This document shows positions 7,882-17,702 of a stretch of DNA of 64,000 nt, piece after piece (positions within the stretch are counted from its first letter, which is position 1; each line of letters opens with the position of its first letter). The DNA lies in the NCBI GenBank assembly GCA_938010045.1, contig CALLFZ010000001.1:1-64000 (forward strand). The letters are read 5' to 3'. The stretch is from an uncultured bacterium (GTDB lineage Bacteria; Verrucomicrobiota; Kiritimatiellia; PWTM01). The notes under the pieces were generated by a model. That model was not told where the DNA came from and ran no database searches. It was given only the letters and a program-made list of their open reading frames with translations. Both the position numbers and the translations under genes were made by a program.

Positions 7882-9309
7882 ATGGTGAAGTGCCCGCCGA
7901 TCCGCTCGGTTCTCGCCGTTCTGCTGGGCATGGCCGCCACTGCGCCGGCTGGGACGAACGGCGAGATCACGGCTGCCACCGAGCGCATTCGCCCCTGGCC
8001 CAAGAACCCACGGTTCTGGTGTTACCAGGGGCGGCCGGTTCTGCTGCTCGGCGGAAGCCGGGACGACAACCTCTTTCAGATTCCCGATCTCCGTGAGCAT
8101 CTCGAAGAGATGGCCGCCGCTGGGGCCAACTATATCCGCAACACGATGAGCGACCGTCGCGACGGCGGCTTTGAGGTCTACCCCTTCCTGCAGTTGCCCG
8201 ATGGCCGCTATGACCTTGAACGTTGGAATCCGGAATACTGGCAGCGATTCGACAACCTCCTCCGCTGGACCCACAAGCTCGGCATCATCGTGCAGATCGA
8301 GATTTGGGACAGGTTTGACTACTCCCGCACGAACTGGCGTTCGCATCCCTACAATCCGACGAACAACATCAACTATACGTACGAGGAATCAGGGTTCGCT
8401 CCGGAGTATCCGGAACACCCAGGTCAAAACCGCCAGCCGTTCTTCTTCACCACCCCCCGCCAGCGCAACAACACGGTCGTGCTGAAGTATCAGCAACGAT
8501 TCGTCCGCGAGCTGCTCCGGCACAGCCTGCCTTGGCCGCACGTGCTGTATTGTCTCGACAACGAAACCAGCGCCGAAGAGGAGTGGGCGATTTACTGGGC
8601 CGAATTCGTACAGGCCGAAGCCGCCGCAGCCGGCCGCCGCGTATGCATCACGGAAATGTGGGACGCCCACGATCTCCGATCGCCGCAGCATGCGCGGACC
8701 TATACGCACCCCGACCGATTCGATTTTTTTGAGGCCTCGCAGAACAACCATCAGGTCGGCGACGCGCACTGGGCGAACCTGCAGTGGCTCCGCCAACAGA
8801 TCGAGGCTCGGCCCCGACCGATCAATAGCGTCAAGGTGTACGGCGCCGACGCGGGCCGCTACGGCACCGATCGCGACGGGCTGGAGCGGTGGTGGCGGAT
8901 GCTGATCGGCGGAGCCGCGGCGGTTCGGTTCCACCGGCCGCCCGCCGGTCTCGGCTGGTCGCCCCAAAGCGCGGCCGCCATCCGCTCCGCCCGTATGATC
9001 GAGTCGCGCGTGAAATTCTGGCACCTGACCCCCGACAACCGCCGTCTGCGCGAGCGTGCACCGAACGAAGCATTCGCAACCGCCACGCCCGGCCGCGCCG
9101 TCGTGGTGTATTTCCCAGCGGGCGGGGAGGTCGAGGTGGATCTGCGCGACCTCGCGGGAACTTGCGCGGTGCAATGGCTCGACACCACCGCGGCTGCCTG
9201 GCGCGCACCGCAGCCGCTGGCCGGCGGCGGTTGGGCCCCTCTGCGAACGCCGGGAGAGGGCATGTGGGTGGCCCTAATTGAGCGCCCGACCCGTCCGGAG
9301 GCGCCATGA
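7882..9309 (+). CDS. Secreted glycoside-hydrolase-like protein (TIM barrel)
   Basis: The protein of about 475 residues starts with a signal peptide (MVKCPPIRSVLAVLLG); an upstream ATG at 7867 is also possible. The fold follows the apiosidase-like/GH5-type plan: an RPVLLLGGSRDDN segment near the N-terminus, an EMAAAGANYIRNTM helix, LGIIVQIEIWDRFDY, and an Asn-Glu pair in CLDNETS (Glu at about 228) at the position of the usual acid/base. The C-terminal 90 residues resemble the small beta domain of these families (AVVVYFPAGGEVEVDL). It lies 30 bases after the sulfatase, and its stop overlaps the ATG of the next sulfatase-type gene (ATGA), so the three were one operon. The exact family and substrate are not determined. 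Confidence 0.75.
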   Translation: MVKCPPIRSVLAVLLGMAATAPAGTNGEITAATERIRPWPKNPRFWCYQGRPVLLLGGSRDDNLFQIPDLREHLEEMAAAGANYIRNTMSDRRDGGFEVYPFLQLPDGRYDLERWNPEYWQRFDNLLRWTHKLGIIVQIEIWDRFDYSRTNWRSHPYNPTNNINYTYEESGFAPEYPEHPGQNRQPFFFTTPRQRNNTVVLKYQQRFVRELLRHSLPWPHVLYCLDNETSAEEEWAIYWAEFVQAEAAAAGRRVCITEMWDAHDLRSPQHARTYTHPDRFDFFEASQNNHQVGDAHWANLQWLRQQIEARPRPINSVKVYGADAGRYGTDRDGLERWWRMLIGGAAAVRFHRPPAGLGWSPQSAAAIRSARMIESRVKFWHLTPDNRRLRERAPNEAFATATPGRAVVVYFPAGGEVEVDLRDLAGTCAVQWLDTTAAAWRAPQPLAGGGWAPLRTPGEGMWVALIERPTRPEAP

Positions 9310-10635
9310 CGACCCTCCGAACTGCTCTGGGTTTGCGCGATGGCGGCGACGGTTTCCGGCGGAGCGCAGCGGCCGAACATCGTCCTGATCGTGGCCGATG
9401 ATCTGGGTGTTCGGTGCATCGGCGTCTGCGGTGGCGAGTCGCACCACACGCCCACACGCCCAACCTCGATGGCCGTGCCGCCGAGGGTGTGCGCTTCGAG
9501 AACTTCCACGTGGCGCCGCTGTGCACCCCCACTCGCGTCGAGCTGATGACCGGCGTGCACAACGGCCATAACTACGTCCAGTTCGGCCGGCTGCCCAAGG
9601 CGGCGCGGAATTTCGGGCACCTCGTCCGCGAGGCCGGCTTCGCGACCGCATTTTCGGAACATGGCAACTGGGTCGGGAATCCGACCTGCCCCGTCGTGCC
9701 GGCGTTCGATGAGGCCGTTCTCTGTCGGCCTACCCGCCGTCCCCCCCCGCTACACGAACCCCGGCTTTGAGAACAACTGGGTCGAAACCAACTTCATGTG
9801 TGGCGCCGAGGGACCGGCGGTGATCCGCGACCACGCGCTGGAGTTCATTCGCCGCTATTGGGGCCGACCGTTTTTCCTCTATTCCGCGATGATGTGAGTG
9901 CACTCGCGGTTTCAGCCCACAACCGACAGCGCCCACTGGAACCAGTTTCCTCATGGCGAGGGGACGAGCGACCCGCGATACTTTGCCGACATGGTCGCCG
10001 CCATGGATGGCCTCGTCGGCCGGTTCGACGCGGAATGGTCGTGCCTGCGACGGCGGGAACGGACCTCGCTGCGTTTCCTCGGGGACAATGGCACGCTCCG
10101 GCAGATGTGTTCCCGGTTTCGCGGCCTGGCGTATTGCGGCAGCAAAAGGCAGATGACCACGCGCGCCACGCACGTGTCGTTCATCGCGAGCTGGCCCGGC
10201 ACAGCCAAACCCGGCCACGTCGTACGGGATTTGGGCGGCGCAGTGGACATCCTGCCGACCATGGGCGAGGTGGCCGGCATCGAACCAGCCGCGGGGCTCG
10301 ACGGCGTAAGCCTTCGGCCTCAGATCCGCGGCCAGACTGGCCGCCTGCGGGAGTGGCTGTAGATTTGGTCGTCGCCTCGCCAGAACGACGGCGACGTCCG
10401 CGTGCGTGAGTTCGCGTTCGGTGCCCGCTGGACACTCTATCGGGATGGAACCCTGGACACGATCAAGCGCGATCCGGCCAAGACGGTTCCGCTGGATCCC
10501 GCAACCGCCGACGTCGAGGCGGTCGCGGCGCGGTAGCGTTGGAAGGCGGCCATCGACCGCTTTGCGAGAACGCGGCCGCCGCAGCCCGACACGATGGCAC
10601 CGGCGCCGACCCAATGTCTTCCTCCTCAGCGCTGA
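9306..10635 (+). pseudogene. Second sulfatase of the cluster, inactivated
   Basis: The ATG at 9306 (GGAGG just upstream) overlaps the preceding stop. The sulfatase sequence is spread over several frames: [13 protein letters not shown], then [14 protein letters not shown] and CTPTR (the sulfatase signature), then [11 protein letters not shown] and FLGDNGT. Frame changes occur near 9330, near 9430 and at a run of eight C near 9745. In-frame stops follow: TGA 9895-9897, TAG 10360-10362 and TAG 10534-10536. Homology-like sequence continues after each one (for example VREFAFGARWTLYRDG). The motif after DNGT is also degraded. Several independent lesions make this a real pseudogene rather than one sequencing error. 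Confidence 0.88.
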
Positions 10636-10737
10636 CATCCGCCATTCGCGGCTTCGACCGCTCGTGGGTCCGAAGCGGTGCACACGTTGGGGATCATCAC
10701 GTCACCCCGCCCCGCAAAGTCTGGTATCCTTCAACGT

Positions 10738-11943
10738 ATGCTCTCCTCCACGGTCACCGTGCGTTTGGCACCGGGGCGCGATCTCAGCATCCGCAACCGG
10801 CATCCTTGGGTGTTCAGCGGCGCGATCGCCGCGGTCGAGGGAGGCGATGGCTCGCGGATCGCCCGGGCCGAGGTCATCGATGCCGAGGGACGGTGGCTTG
10901 CGCGCGGCGTGTTTCACGCTGAGGCCGATCTCGCGGTGCGACTGTACACGTGGGACCCTTCCGAGGAGCCAGGGCCAGAGCTGGTCGCCCGCCGCATTCG
11001 CGACGCGATTGCGCGACGCGAGGCCATCTTGCGGATCTGCCCCGAGCCGGAGACCGATGCATTCCGCCTCGTCCACTCAGAGGCGGACGGCCTGTCGGGC
11101 CTGATCGTTGACCGGTACGGAGACGCGCTCTCGGTCCAAGTCGGCGCGGCCGCGATCGAGGCGTGGCTCGATACCGTTCTTGATGTCTTGCGCGAGACCA
11201 CGGGGCTCACCCGCGTGATCCTCCGGGCCGATGCCGAGGCGGCCGCGCGCGAGCGGTTGAACGAGAGTGCGATCGCGTCCCGAAGTTTCGGTGAACCGGA
11301 GGCTAGGTTCTGTGAGAGTGGGGCCCGGTTCACCGCCGATCTCGTGTCCGGCCAAAAAACCGGTTTTTTTCTTGACCAGAGAGACAACCGGCGGCGGGTG
11401 GCGCAATGGGCCGCCGGCCGCCGCATGCTGAGCGCCTACTGCTACACCGGCGCGTTTGAGGTGATCGCGGCCCGCGCGGGCGCCGCCGAAATCATCGGTC
11501 TCGACACATCCGATGCGGCACTCGCCGCGGCTCGACGGCATCACGAACTCAATCGCACGGCTGTACCTCTCCAATACGTGCGTGCCGATGTGCCCGTGGC
11601 TCTGCGCCGATTCCGGGACGAACGGCGGACCTTCGACCTGATCGTGCTCGATCCGCCGAAATTCGCCGTTCACCGCGGCCAGCTCGACCGCGCCCTTCGT
11701 GCCTACAAGGACATCAATCTGCTCGCGATCAAACTGCTTACCCCGGGGGGCGTGCTCGCGACGTTTTCCTGTTCCGGTCTCATCCGCGCGGACGTGTTTG
11801 CGGACATGCTGAGGTGGGCGGCGGCCGACTCGGGCCGTGACCTGCGCATCATCGAGCGGCTTCACCAACCGTTCGATCACCCCGTGCTCGCGACGTGCCC
11901 CGAGACCGGTTATCTGACGGGTGTACTCGGGGTGGTGGATTGA
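10738..11943 (+). CDS. rlmI: RlmI-like class I SAM-dependent rRNA methyltransferase
   Basis: The product of 401 residues has an N-terminal PUA domain (RNRHPWVFSGAI), a central domain, and a Rossmann methyltransferase domain. Key segments are SGQKTGFFLDQRDNR, the SAM loop region RMLSAYCYTGAFE, the acidic strand end IGLDTSD and the catalytic-type motif VLDPPKFA. This order is typical of RlmI/RlmK-family 23S rRNA cytosine-5 methyltransferases. The ATG at 10738 is chosen because it begins just before the PUA domain; the in-frame upstream codons fall in apparent leader sequence (TATCCT, 10724-10729, could be a -10 element). Three bases separate it from the downstream DciA-like gene. Confidence 0.85.
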   Translation: MLSSTVTVRLAPGRDLSIRNRHPWVFSGAIAAVEGGDGSRIARAEVIDAEGRWLARGVFHAEADLAVRLYTWDPSEEPGPELVARRIRDAIARREAILRICPEPETDAFRLVHSEADGLSGLIVDRYGDALSVQVGAAAIEAWLDTVLDVLRETTGLTRVILRADAEAAARERLNESAIASRSFGEPEARFCESGARFTADLVSGQKTGFFLDQRDNRRRVAQWAAGRRMLSAYCYTGAFEVIAARAGAAEIIGLDTSDAALAAARRHHELNRTAVPLQYVRADVPVALRRFRDERRTFDLIVLDPPKFAVHRGQLDRALRAYKDINLLAIKLLTPGGVLATFSCSGLIRADVFADMLRWAAADSGRDLRIIERLHQPFDHPVLATCPETGYLTGVLGVVD

Positions 11944-11946
11944 GCC

Positions 11947-12405
11947 GTGAATGAGGTGGAACAAGGTTTCTCGCGCCGACCCAGGAAGAACACGCTGGAC
12001 GATGTGCCGGTCCGGCCCAGCAGCGGCGCGCGCCGTTTGCCGCCACGCGACCCGGCCCAGCCCATGTCCGAAGTGATCGAAAAGGTGCTGGAGGATTTGG
12101 CGCAACGGATGCCACCGCCGGAGAGCCCCGAGGTGGCGATCGTTCGGGCGCATTTGGAGCGTGCGTGGGCGGAACTTGTCGGCCCGCGGTTCGCGGAGCG
12201 GCTGCGGCCAGGGCCGACGGCGGTCCACGCTCCGGCCACGCTGATCGTGTGGGCGAAGCATTCGATCGCGTTGTTCGAGGCCCAGCGGCAGCTTCGCGAT
12301 CTCGCGCGGCGCATCCGGCAGCGCTGGCCCGCTGCGCCGTGGGCCTCCGTGCAGTTTCGCTTGGAACCCACCGACCTGATTGAACCCGAGCCGCCGTCCG
12401 AGTGA
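11947..12405 (+). CDS. DUF721/DciA-like protein
   Basis: The protein of 152 residues carries a domain from about residue 40 with the DUF721 pattern: VIEKVLEDLAQRM, then WAELVGPRFAERLRP, then ATLIVWAKHSIALFE, and a final beta strand VQFRLEP. DciA proteins load or stimulate the replicative helicase DnaB in bacteria that lack DnaC, so this may be the helicase-loading factor. The start is GTG, three bases after the methyltransferase stop, consistent with one operon. The N-terminal 35 residues are basic and probably disordered. Family assignment is moderate because DUF721 sequences diverge strongly. Confidence 0.6.
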   Translation: MNEVEQGFSRRPRKNTLDDVPVRPSSGARRLPPRDPAQPMSEVIEKVLEDLAQRMPPPESPEVAIVRAHLERAWAELVGPRFAERLRPGPTAVHAPATLIVWAKHSIALFEAQRQLRDLARRIRQRWPAAPWASVQFRLEPTDLIEPEPPSE

Positions 12406-12429
12406 GATCCAATTCGGGGTCCGATTGGC

Positions 12430-15400
12430 TCAGGCGGAGGCCGAACTGCCGGCGGAGGGGGCGAGCATCTCCTGAACTGCTCGTGCGAGCTCTTCGTGGC
12501 TGAACGGCTTCGGAAGGATGCGGCATGTTGCCCCGTCCGTTGTTTGAGAGGGGAGATCGGCAACGCAACCAGACATGAACAAACACTGAATACGCGGGTG
12601 GATCGCGCGTACCCGGGCCGCGAGTTCACGACCGTCAAGGTGCGGCATCGACAGATCGGTGATCAAGAGATCGAGCGACTCGCCGCTACGCTCCGCGAGA
12701 CGAATCGCTTCCCGAGGATCGCTAACGGCGATCACGTCGTGACCGCTTCGCTGCAACATTCGTTGAATCAGTGACAGCAGAGACGGCTGGTCTTCGCACA
12801 GGAGAATGCGGGCGCGCATCGTTCCCGCACCGGCGGTCTCCGGGGCTGATGGAGGCGCGGAAACCACCGTCGGCGTCTCGCCGACGATTCGCGGTAGCCA
12901 GATGTCCACGCGGGTGCCCCTGCCGGGTTCGCTCGTTAGAGCGATGTGGCCGCCGCTCTGCCGAATGATGCCATGGACGGTGCTCAGCCCGAGGCCAGTG
13001 CCATGCCCGGGCTCCTTCGTCGTGAAAAACGGTTCGAACGCGTGCGCCAACACCTCCGGCGTCATGCCGCAACCGGTGTCCGCAAACGAGAGCCGCACAT
13101 AGTCGCCCGGCTGCAGGTCCCTCGGACGGTCCGCGCGCACACCGCCGACCGTGACATTGGCGGTTTCGATGGTGACCTGGCCATGATTCGAGATCGCATC
13201 ACGGGCGTTGGACATGAGATTCAGCAGGACTTCGTCAAGCTGATTCGGGTCGAATTGAACCGTCCAGAGATCCGGCGACGGATGCCATTCGATTCTGATG
13301 CGGTCGCCGACCAATCCGTGCAGCAGTGGTAGAGAGCGTTCGATGGCGGCATTCAGCGAGAGTGCAATCGGAGTCCTAGGTTGCTGGCGTGCGAAGCCCA
13401 AGAGTTGCCGCGTCAGCGAAGCTCCGTGTTCGGCGGCGGCGCGAATGGTCTTCAACGGCCGCACCAGCGGATGGTCCTCGCCGAACTGTTGGAGCGCCAG
13501 ATCGCTTTCACCGAGCACAACGCCCAGCACGTTGTTGAAGTCGTGCGCAATACCGCCGGCGATCTGGCCGACGAGTTCGAGGCGGCGTGCTTGTTCGAGT
13601 TGGGCTTCCATCTCCAGCTCGGCCGTGATGTCGCGTTGGACCGCCACGTAGTGCACGATCCGGCCTTCATCATCAATGACGGGGCTGATCGTCGCGTCCG
13701 ACGTGTAGAGGGTGCCGTCGCGGCGGCGGTTGACGAACCGGCCGCGCCAGACGTGGCCGGCCGAGATCGTGGACCACAGATCTCGGTAGAACTCCTCGCT
13801 GTGGCGGCCACTTTTCACAATACGTGGAGTCTGTCCACGCACTTCGTCGCGCGAATAGCCGGTGATTCGTTCGAACGCGGGATTGACGTAGAGAATGTGC
13901 GCGTTCGGGTCCGTGATCACGATCGCTTCGGCCGCCTGTTCGATCGCGGTCGCTAGCCGACGCCGCTCCCGCTCCAACGCGCGCGCCCCAGTCACATCCC
14001 GCAAAATGATGTGGACCGCCTGCGTGCGGCCCAGTTGGAACGGGGCCATGCGGGCGTCGACGATCAGGGAAACACGATCGGCCGTCTCCATGAGCAGTTC
14101 GACCGAGGGCACGACGATACCTTCACGCGCTTCACGCATAGCTTCCGCGAACGCGGCCTGGCTCTGCGGCGTGAGAAACGCGGTCAACGATTTTCCGATC
14201 ACGTCTTCGTGCTGATGGCAACCGAGCAATCGCAGCGCGGCCGTATTCGCGAGCGCGATCTCACCATTGACGTCCACAACAATCGGATCCGGTGAGAACA
14301 TGAACAGGTTTCGATAGCGCGTTTCACTGTCGCGCAGAGCCATTTCCGCTCGATGCTGCGGGGAAATGTCTACGTGGCTGATGAGGACGAACCCTTCACC
14401 CGCCTCCGGACATGGAGTGACCCGTGCCCACATCCATCTCTGCTCGCCGGCGGCCGTTGAGGGGTACTCCAGGCGGAACTCGGAGCGCACGCCCTGCGCA
14501 ACCTCGCGGATGCCGGCGGCCATCACCTCGAGCTGATCCGATTCAGGTCCGTCGGCATACCGGCAGACGTCGACATAGAAGTGCCCCGGGCCCACGGTCT
14601 CGGGGTTCAGGCCTCGCTGCGCGGCCAGAGAGCGCCAGGACCGATTGACGGCGACGATTCGGAGATTCGGGTCCACGACGCAGATACTGCTGGCCAGTGC
14701 GTCAAGGATGGCCAAGGCGAACTTCTGGACACGCCGGATCTCCGCTTCGCGCTCGACCCGGTCTGTGACGTCACGGATGACCCAGAGCGTGGCGTCGGTT
14801 CCGTACGGCACAATCGAAGCCTCGAACCAGATGGTTCTCTGCTGGATCTCGAGCGGATACTCTAATCGCATGGGGCTGCCGGTCTCTAACGTAGTCCGAA
14901 TCGCGGTGAGAAAGCGTTGGGCCTCGTCCGGCGGAAAAACGTCGTCGAGTCGCCGGCCAAGCAGCTCCGACGCAGGTCGGTACAAGAGGTCGGCCCGGGA
15001 TGGAAGGATATAGCGATAGGTGCCGTCACGGTCGAGCACCAGCACGAGATCTCGGAGGGCGCGGCAAACGGCCTCCACGGTGAGGCGAGCCTCGTGCGCA
15101 TGGGTGACATCGCGCGCGACCCCCTCGATGGCGACCAGGCACCCCTGTTCATCGCGAATCGGAACGTTGAATTGTTCGGTCCACAGCACACGGCCGTCCT
15201 TGCGGATCCACCGCAGAAGGACCGGCGTCTCGAAATCGGACTCGTCGCGGATCATGCGCTCGAGAGCCTCACGATCGTCGGGATGAACGATCCGGAGGCC
15301 GAGGTCGGGATCGGCGTAATGCTCAGCCGGCGTGTAGCCGGTCATGCGTTCCGCGGCGGCGCTGACGAAGGAGAACCGGCGGGTTGGACGAAGCTCATAG

Positions 15401-15498
15401 CGGTAGATGAGATCGGGCAGCCGGTCGGCAAGGCGCGCGAATGCTGCGACCGGCGCGACGCGCGGATCCCTCCCGGGACTGTTCGACTCCGACCCCAT
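12430..15498 (-). CDS. Multi-PAS hybrid sensor histidine kinase with C-terminal receiver
   Basis: This cytosolic sensor kinase of about 1022 residues has no membrane segment. About five PAS modules occupy residues 15-630 (for example YVNPAFERITGYSRDEVRGQ in the last). The HisKA phosphoacceptor lies in [12 protein letters not shown] (His at about 652). The HATPase domain shows NLMSNARDA (N box), DTGCGM (G1) and HGTGLGLSTVHG (G2). A receiver domain follows with the phosphoacceptor Asp in ITDLSMPHLDG (about 948) and a conserved Lys in LPKPF. The ATG at 15498 has GGAGG five bases upstream and is preferred over an extension of 21 codons. No separate output regulator is adjacent, so its target is unknown. 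Confidence 0.92.
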   Translation of the reverse strand: MGSESNSPGRDPRVAPVAAFARLADRLPDLIYRYELRPTRRFSFVSAAAERMTGYTPAEHYADPDLGLRIVHPDDREALERMIRDESDFETPVLLRWIRKDGRVLWTEQFNVPIRDEQGCLVAIEGVARDVTHAHEARLTVEAVCRALRDLVLVLDRDGTYRYILPSRADLLYRPASELLGRRLDDVFPPDEAQRFLTAIRTTLETGSPMRLEYPLEIQQRTIWFEASIVPYGTDATLWVIRDVTDRVEREAEIRRVQKFALAILDALASSICVVDPNLRIVAVNRSWRSLAAQRGLNPETVGPGHFYVDVCRYADGPESDQLEVMAAGIREVAQGVRSEFRLEYPSTAAGEQRWMWARVTPCPEAGEGFVLISHVDISPQHRAEMALRDSETRYRNLFMFSPDPIVVDVNGEIALANTAALRLLGCHQHEDVIGKSLTAFLTPQSQAAFAEAMREAREGIVVPSVELLMETADRVSLIVDARMAPFQLGRTQAVHIILRDVTGARALERERRRLATAIEQAAEAIVITDPNAHILYVNPAFERITGYSRDEVRGQTPRIVKSGRHSEEFYRDLWSTISAGHVWRGRFVNRRRDGTLYTSDATISPVIDDEGRIVHYVAVQRDITAELEMEAQLEQARRLELVGQIAGGIAHDFNNVLGVVLGESDLALQQFGEDHPLVRPLKTIRAAAEHGASLTRQLLGFARQQPRTPIALSLNAAIERSLPLLHGLVGDRIRIEWHPSPDLWTVQFDPNQLDEVLLNLMSNARDAISNHGQVTIETANVTVGGVRADRPRDLQPGDYVRLSFADTGCGMTPEVLAHAFEPFFTTKEPGHGTGLGLSTVHGIIRQSGGHIALTSEPGRGTRVDIWLPRIVGETPTVVSAPPSAPETAGAGTMRARILLCEDQPSLLSLIQRMLQRSGHDVIAVSDPREAIRLAERSGESLDLLITDLSMPHLDGRELAARVRAIHPRIQCLFMSGCVADLPSQTTDGATCRILPKPFSHEELARAVQEMLAPSAGSSASA

Positions 15499-16072
15499 GT
15501 GGACCTCCACACGAACGAAACACCACTGGAACGTCCCTCCTAGTCCAGCATACTCACCCACTCACGCCCGCCGCCGATTTGGCGGAACCGTGTCGACCAG
15601 CCCCCACCATTCTATATCCGGGAAACCTCGAAGCAAGTACCGCGGACCATTTTTCTTCGGTGTTCAGGGATCCCGCACTCGTCTGCGGCCGGTGCACAGG
15701 CATTCCGAGCGCCGTCCCGCGCGCTCCCGGCCGGGGGGACTCGATGCCGACGGGGATGGCGACCACCAACCCGACGACGTTCCGTCTGCCGGCAGGCCAG
15801 CTCGCGGTCTTCTTCGGCCGGTCTGACCCTCAGCAACGCATGTGGCGGCTGCGGCGTGGTCGTGCCGAAGGTGCGGCGGCGGTCGGATGCCCATACGCGC
15901 ATCTCGGGACACGCTTGGGCGCGAGGGACGGCAAAGACGGCAACGACGAGGGGTGGGCGATGGTCTTGCATTTTAGTCGGGTGAGCGCAATGCTGATTTG
16001 GTTTCGCCTTCACCCCGTCCGGCGGGTCCGGACGCCGTGCCGACGGTTTGTTGTAGGCGTTTGAGGTTGACC
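15499..16072. other. Intergenic stretch between divergent genes, no gene seen
   Basis: This 574-base region separates the divergently transcribed kinase and dapA, so it should hold both promoters, but I cannot pick a convincing -35/-10 pair. The open frames inside have no family features. A GAGG ribosome binding site for dapA lies at 16062-16065. Confidence 0.5.
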
Positions 16073-16969
16073 GTGAGTCCTCTTCTGAATCGTACACAGT
16101 TGCGCGGGACGTACACCGCGATCGTGACCCCGTTCACGCGAAACGGCGAGGTGGACTGGGTGCGGCTCCGCGACCTGATCGAGTGGCAGATCGCATCGGG
16201 TGTTGATGGCCTGGTGCCGGTCGGCACGACCGGCGAATCGCCGACACTTTCGATGGAGGAACATGCCCGAGTGATCGAGGAAACCATCGCGGCGGTGGCG
16301 GGGCGCTGCCGCGTGCTGGCGGGCACGGGGGCGAATGCCACGAACGAGGCGCTCGAGCTCACGCGGCTGGCTCGAGATGCGGGCGCGGATGCGACGCTCC
16401 AGGTGACGCCCTACTACAACCGTCCAACGTCGGCAGGTCTCATCGCGCATTTCTCGGCTGTCGCGGAGCTGGGTCTGCCGGTCGTCCTCTACAACGTGCC
16501 CGGCCGCACGGGCCGTGAAATCCCGATGGAGGTCGTACTGGAGCTCGCGAAGCATCCCGGCGTCATCGGAATCAAGGAGGCGGCGGGCAATGTAGACCGC
16601 GTTAGCCGGATCTCGCGTGAGTGCGATCTCGCGGTGCTCAGCGGCGACGACGCACTCGCGCTGCCGATGATCGCGGTGGGGGCGCGGGGGCTGATCAGCG
16701 TGGCCTCGAACGTCGCGCCCACGGAGGTGGTCGCGCTGGTGCGGGCGGCGTTGGACGGCCGTTTCCACGAAGCACGGCAGCGGCATCTGCGGCTGCATCC
16801 GTTGTTCGGTGCGCTGTTCATCGAGACCAATCCGATCCCCGTCAAGGCGGCGCTCGCGATGATGGGGCGGATTGAGGAGGCGTACCGGTTGCCGTTGTGC
16901 GCGATGGAACCCGCAAATCGGCGTATGCTGGAGTCGGTGTTGCGCTCACTCGAGCTGATCGGTTCATGA
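16073..16969 (+). CDS. dapA: 4-hydroxy-tetrahydrodipicolinate synthase
   Basis: DapA condenses pyruvate with aspartate semialdehyde, the first committed step to lysine and diaminopimelate for peptidoglycan. The protein of 298 residues is a normal-length TIM barrel. It shows the pyruvate-binding GTTGESPTLS motif, the active-site Tyr in TPYYNRP, and the Schiff-base Lys in GVIGIKEAAGN (about Lys168). The GTG at 16073 is chosen because GAGG lies 7 bases upstream and the family start fits; the longer in-frame extension has no similarity. No other lysine-pathway gene is adjacent. Confidence 0.95.
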   Translation: MSPLLNRTQLRGTYTAIVTPFTRNGEVDWVRLRDLIEWQIASGVDGLVPVGTTGESPTLSMEEHARVIEETIAAVAGRCRVLAGTGANATNEALELTRLARDAGADATLQVTPYYNRPTSAGLIAHFSAVAELGLPVVLYNVPGRTGREIPMEVVLELAKHPGVIGIKEAAGNVDRVSRISRECDLAVLSGDDALALPMIAVGARGLISVASNVAPTEVVALVRAALDGRFHEARQRHLRLHPLFGALFIETNPIPVKAALAMMGRIEEAYRLPLCAMEPANRRMLESVLRSLELIGS

Positions 16970-17084
16970 ACGTCAGTCGAGCTAGACATCCGGAGGTCGT
17001 CCATGTATCGTTTCCGCCCTTGTGGGCGTTTCCGCCGCATGGAGCAGGGTGATCCGCCCGGCGGCGCGCGAAAGGCAGGCGGCC

Positions 17085-17282
17085 ATGCCAAAGATGAAGA
17101 CACGCAAATCGGTGGTCAAACGATTCAAACGCACGGCCGGTGGCAAATTCCGGCGGACCGCGGCTGGGCGGCGACATTTGTTGTCCGGCAAGTCCCGCAA
17201 GCGCAAGCGGAAACTTCGCCGCGGCGGGCTCGTGTCGCCCGCGGATTATCGCCGCATCGCGCAGGCCCTCGCGATGCACTGA
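17085..17282 (+). CDS. rpmI: 50S ribosomal protein L35
   Basis: This small very basic protein of 65 residues begins MPKMKTRKSVVKRFK and carries the L35 hallmark HLLSGKSRKRKRKLR. It is preceded by an AGGCAGG ribosome binding site and followed 30 bases later by rplT, the normal order. infC, which usually comes first in this operon, is not present; dapA lies upstream instead. Confidence 0.96.
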   Translation: MPKMKTRKSVVKRFKRTAGGKFRRTAAGRRHLLSGKSRKRKRKLRRGGLVSPADYRRIAQALAMH

Positions 17283-17312
17283 ACATCGGCACGAACTTCG
17301 GAGAGCACGTCC

Positions 17313-17666
17313 ATGAGATCCACGAACTCCCCCGCGTCTCGTCGGCGACGCAAGCGGTTGTTGAAACAGGCCCGCGGTTACTATGGAGCGCGCTCGCGGT
17401 TGTATCGTACAGCCCGCGAAACGGTCGAACGCTCGATGAACATGGCAACCGCGCACCGCCGGGCGCGGAAACGTGATTTCCGGAGGCTGTGGATCGCACG
17501 GCTCTCGGCGGCCGCCCGCCAGCACGGGTTGACGTACAACCGGCTCATTCAGGGGCTCGCAAAAGCTGGTGTCGCATTGAACCGGAAGATGCTCTCCGAG
17601 ATTGCGATTCAGGACCCCGCCGGCTTCGGCGCGCTGGCCGCCATCGCGCGCGAGCAGCTCGCCTGA
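17313..17666 (+). CDS. rplT: 50S ribosomal protein L20
   Basis: L20 binds 23S rRNA early in large-subunit assembly. The 117-residue protein shows the family core RRRKRLLKQARGYYGARSR, the helix RRLWIARLSAAARQHGLTYN and the C-terminal LNRKMLSEIAI. It follows rpmI. pheS, commonly downstream, is absent. In many bacteria L20 represses its own operon through a leader RNA; a short inverted repeat CGCCC-TTGT-GGGCG (17027-17040) lies in the 115-base leader upstream of rpmI, but I cannot show it is the binding site. Confidence 0.96.
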   Translation: MRSTNSPASRRRRKRLLKQARGYYGARSRLYRTARETVERSMNMATAHRRARKRDFRRLWIARLSAAARQHGLTYNRLIQGLAKAGVALNRKMLSEIAIQDPAGFGALAAIAREQLA

Positions 17667-17702
17667 CCGCGGCGTTGCGGTGGCGATCGGGCGTCTCCGA
17701 CG

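Noticed and set aside
11077-12261. 394-codon reverse-strand ORF
   Set aside because: It lies opposite the rlmI-like and DciA-like genes and shows only shadow-frame composition.
15612-16097. 161-codon reverse-strand ORF in the kinase-dapA gap
   Set aside because: No RBS, no recognisable motif, and it runs into the start of dapA; composition looks non-coding.
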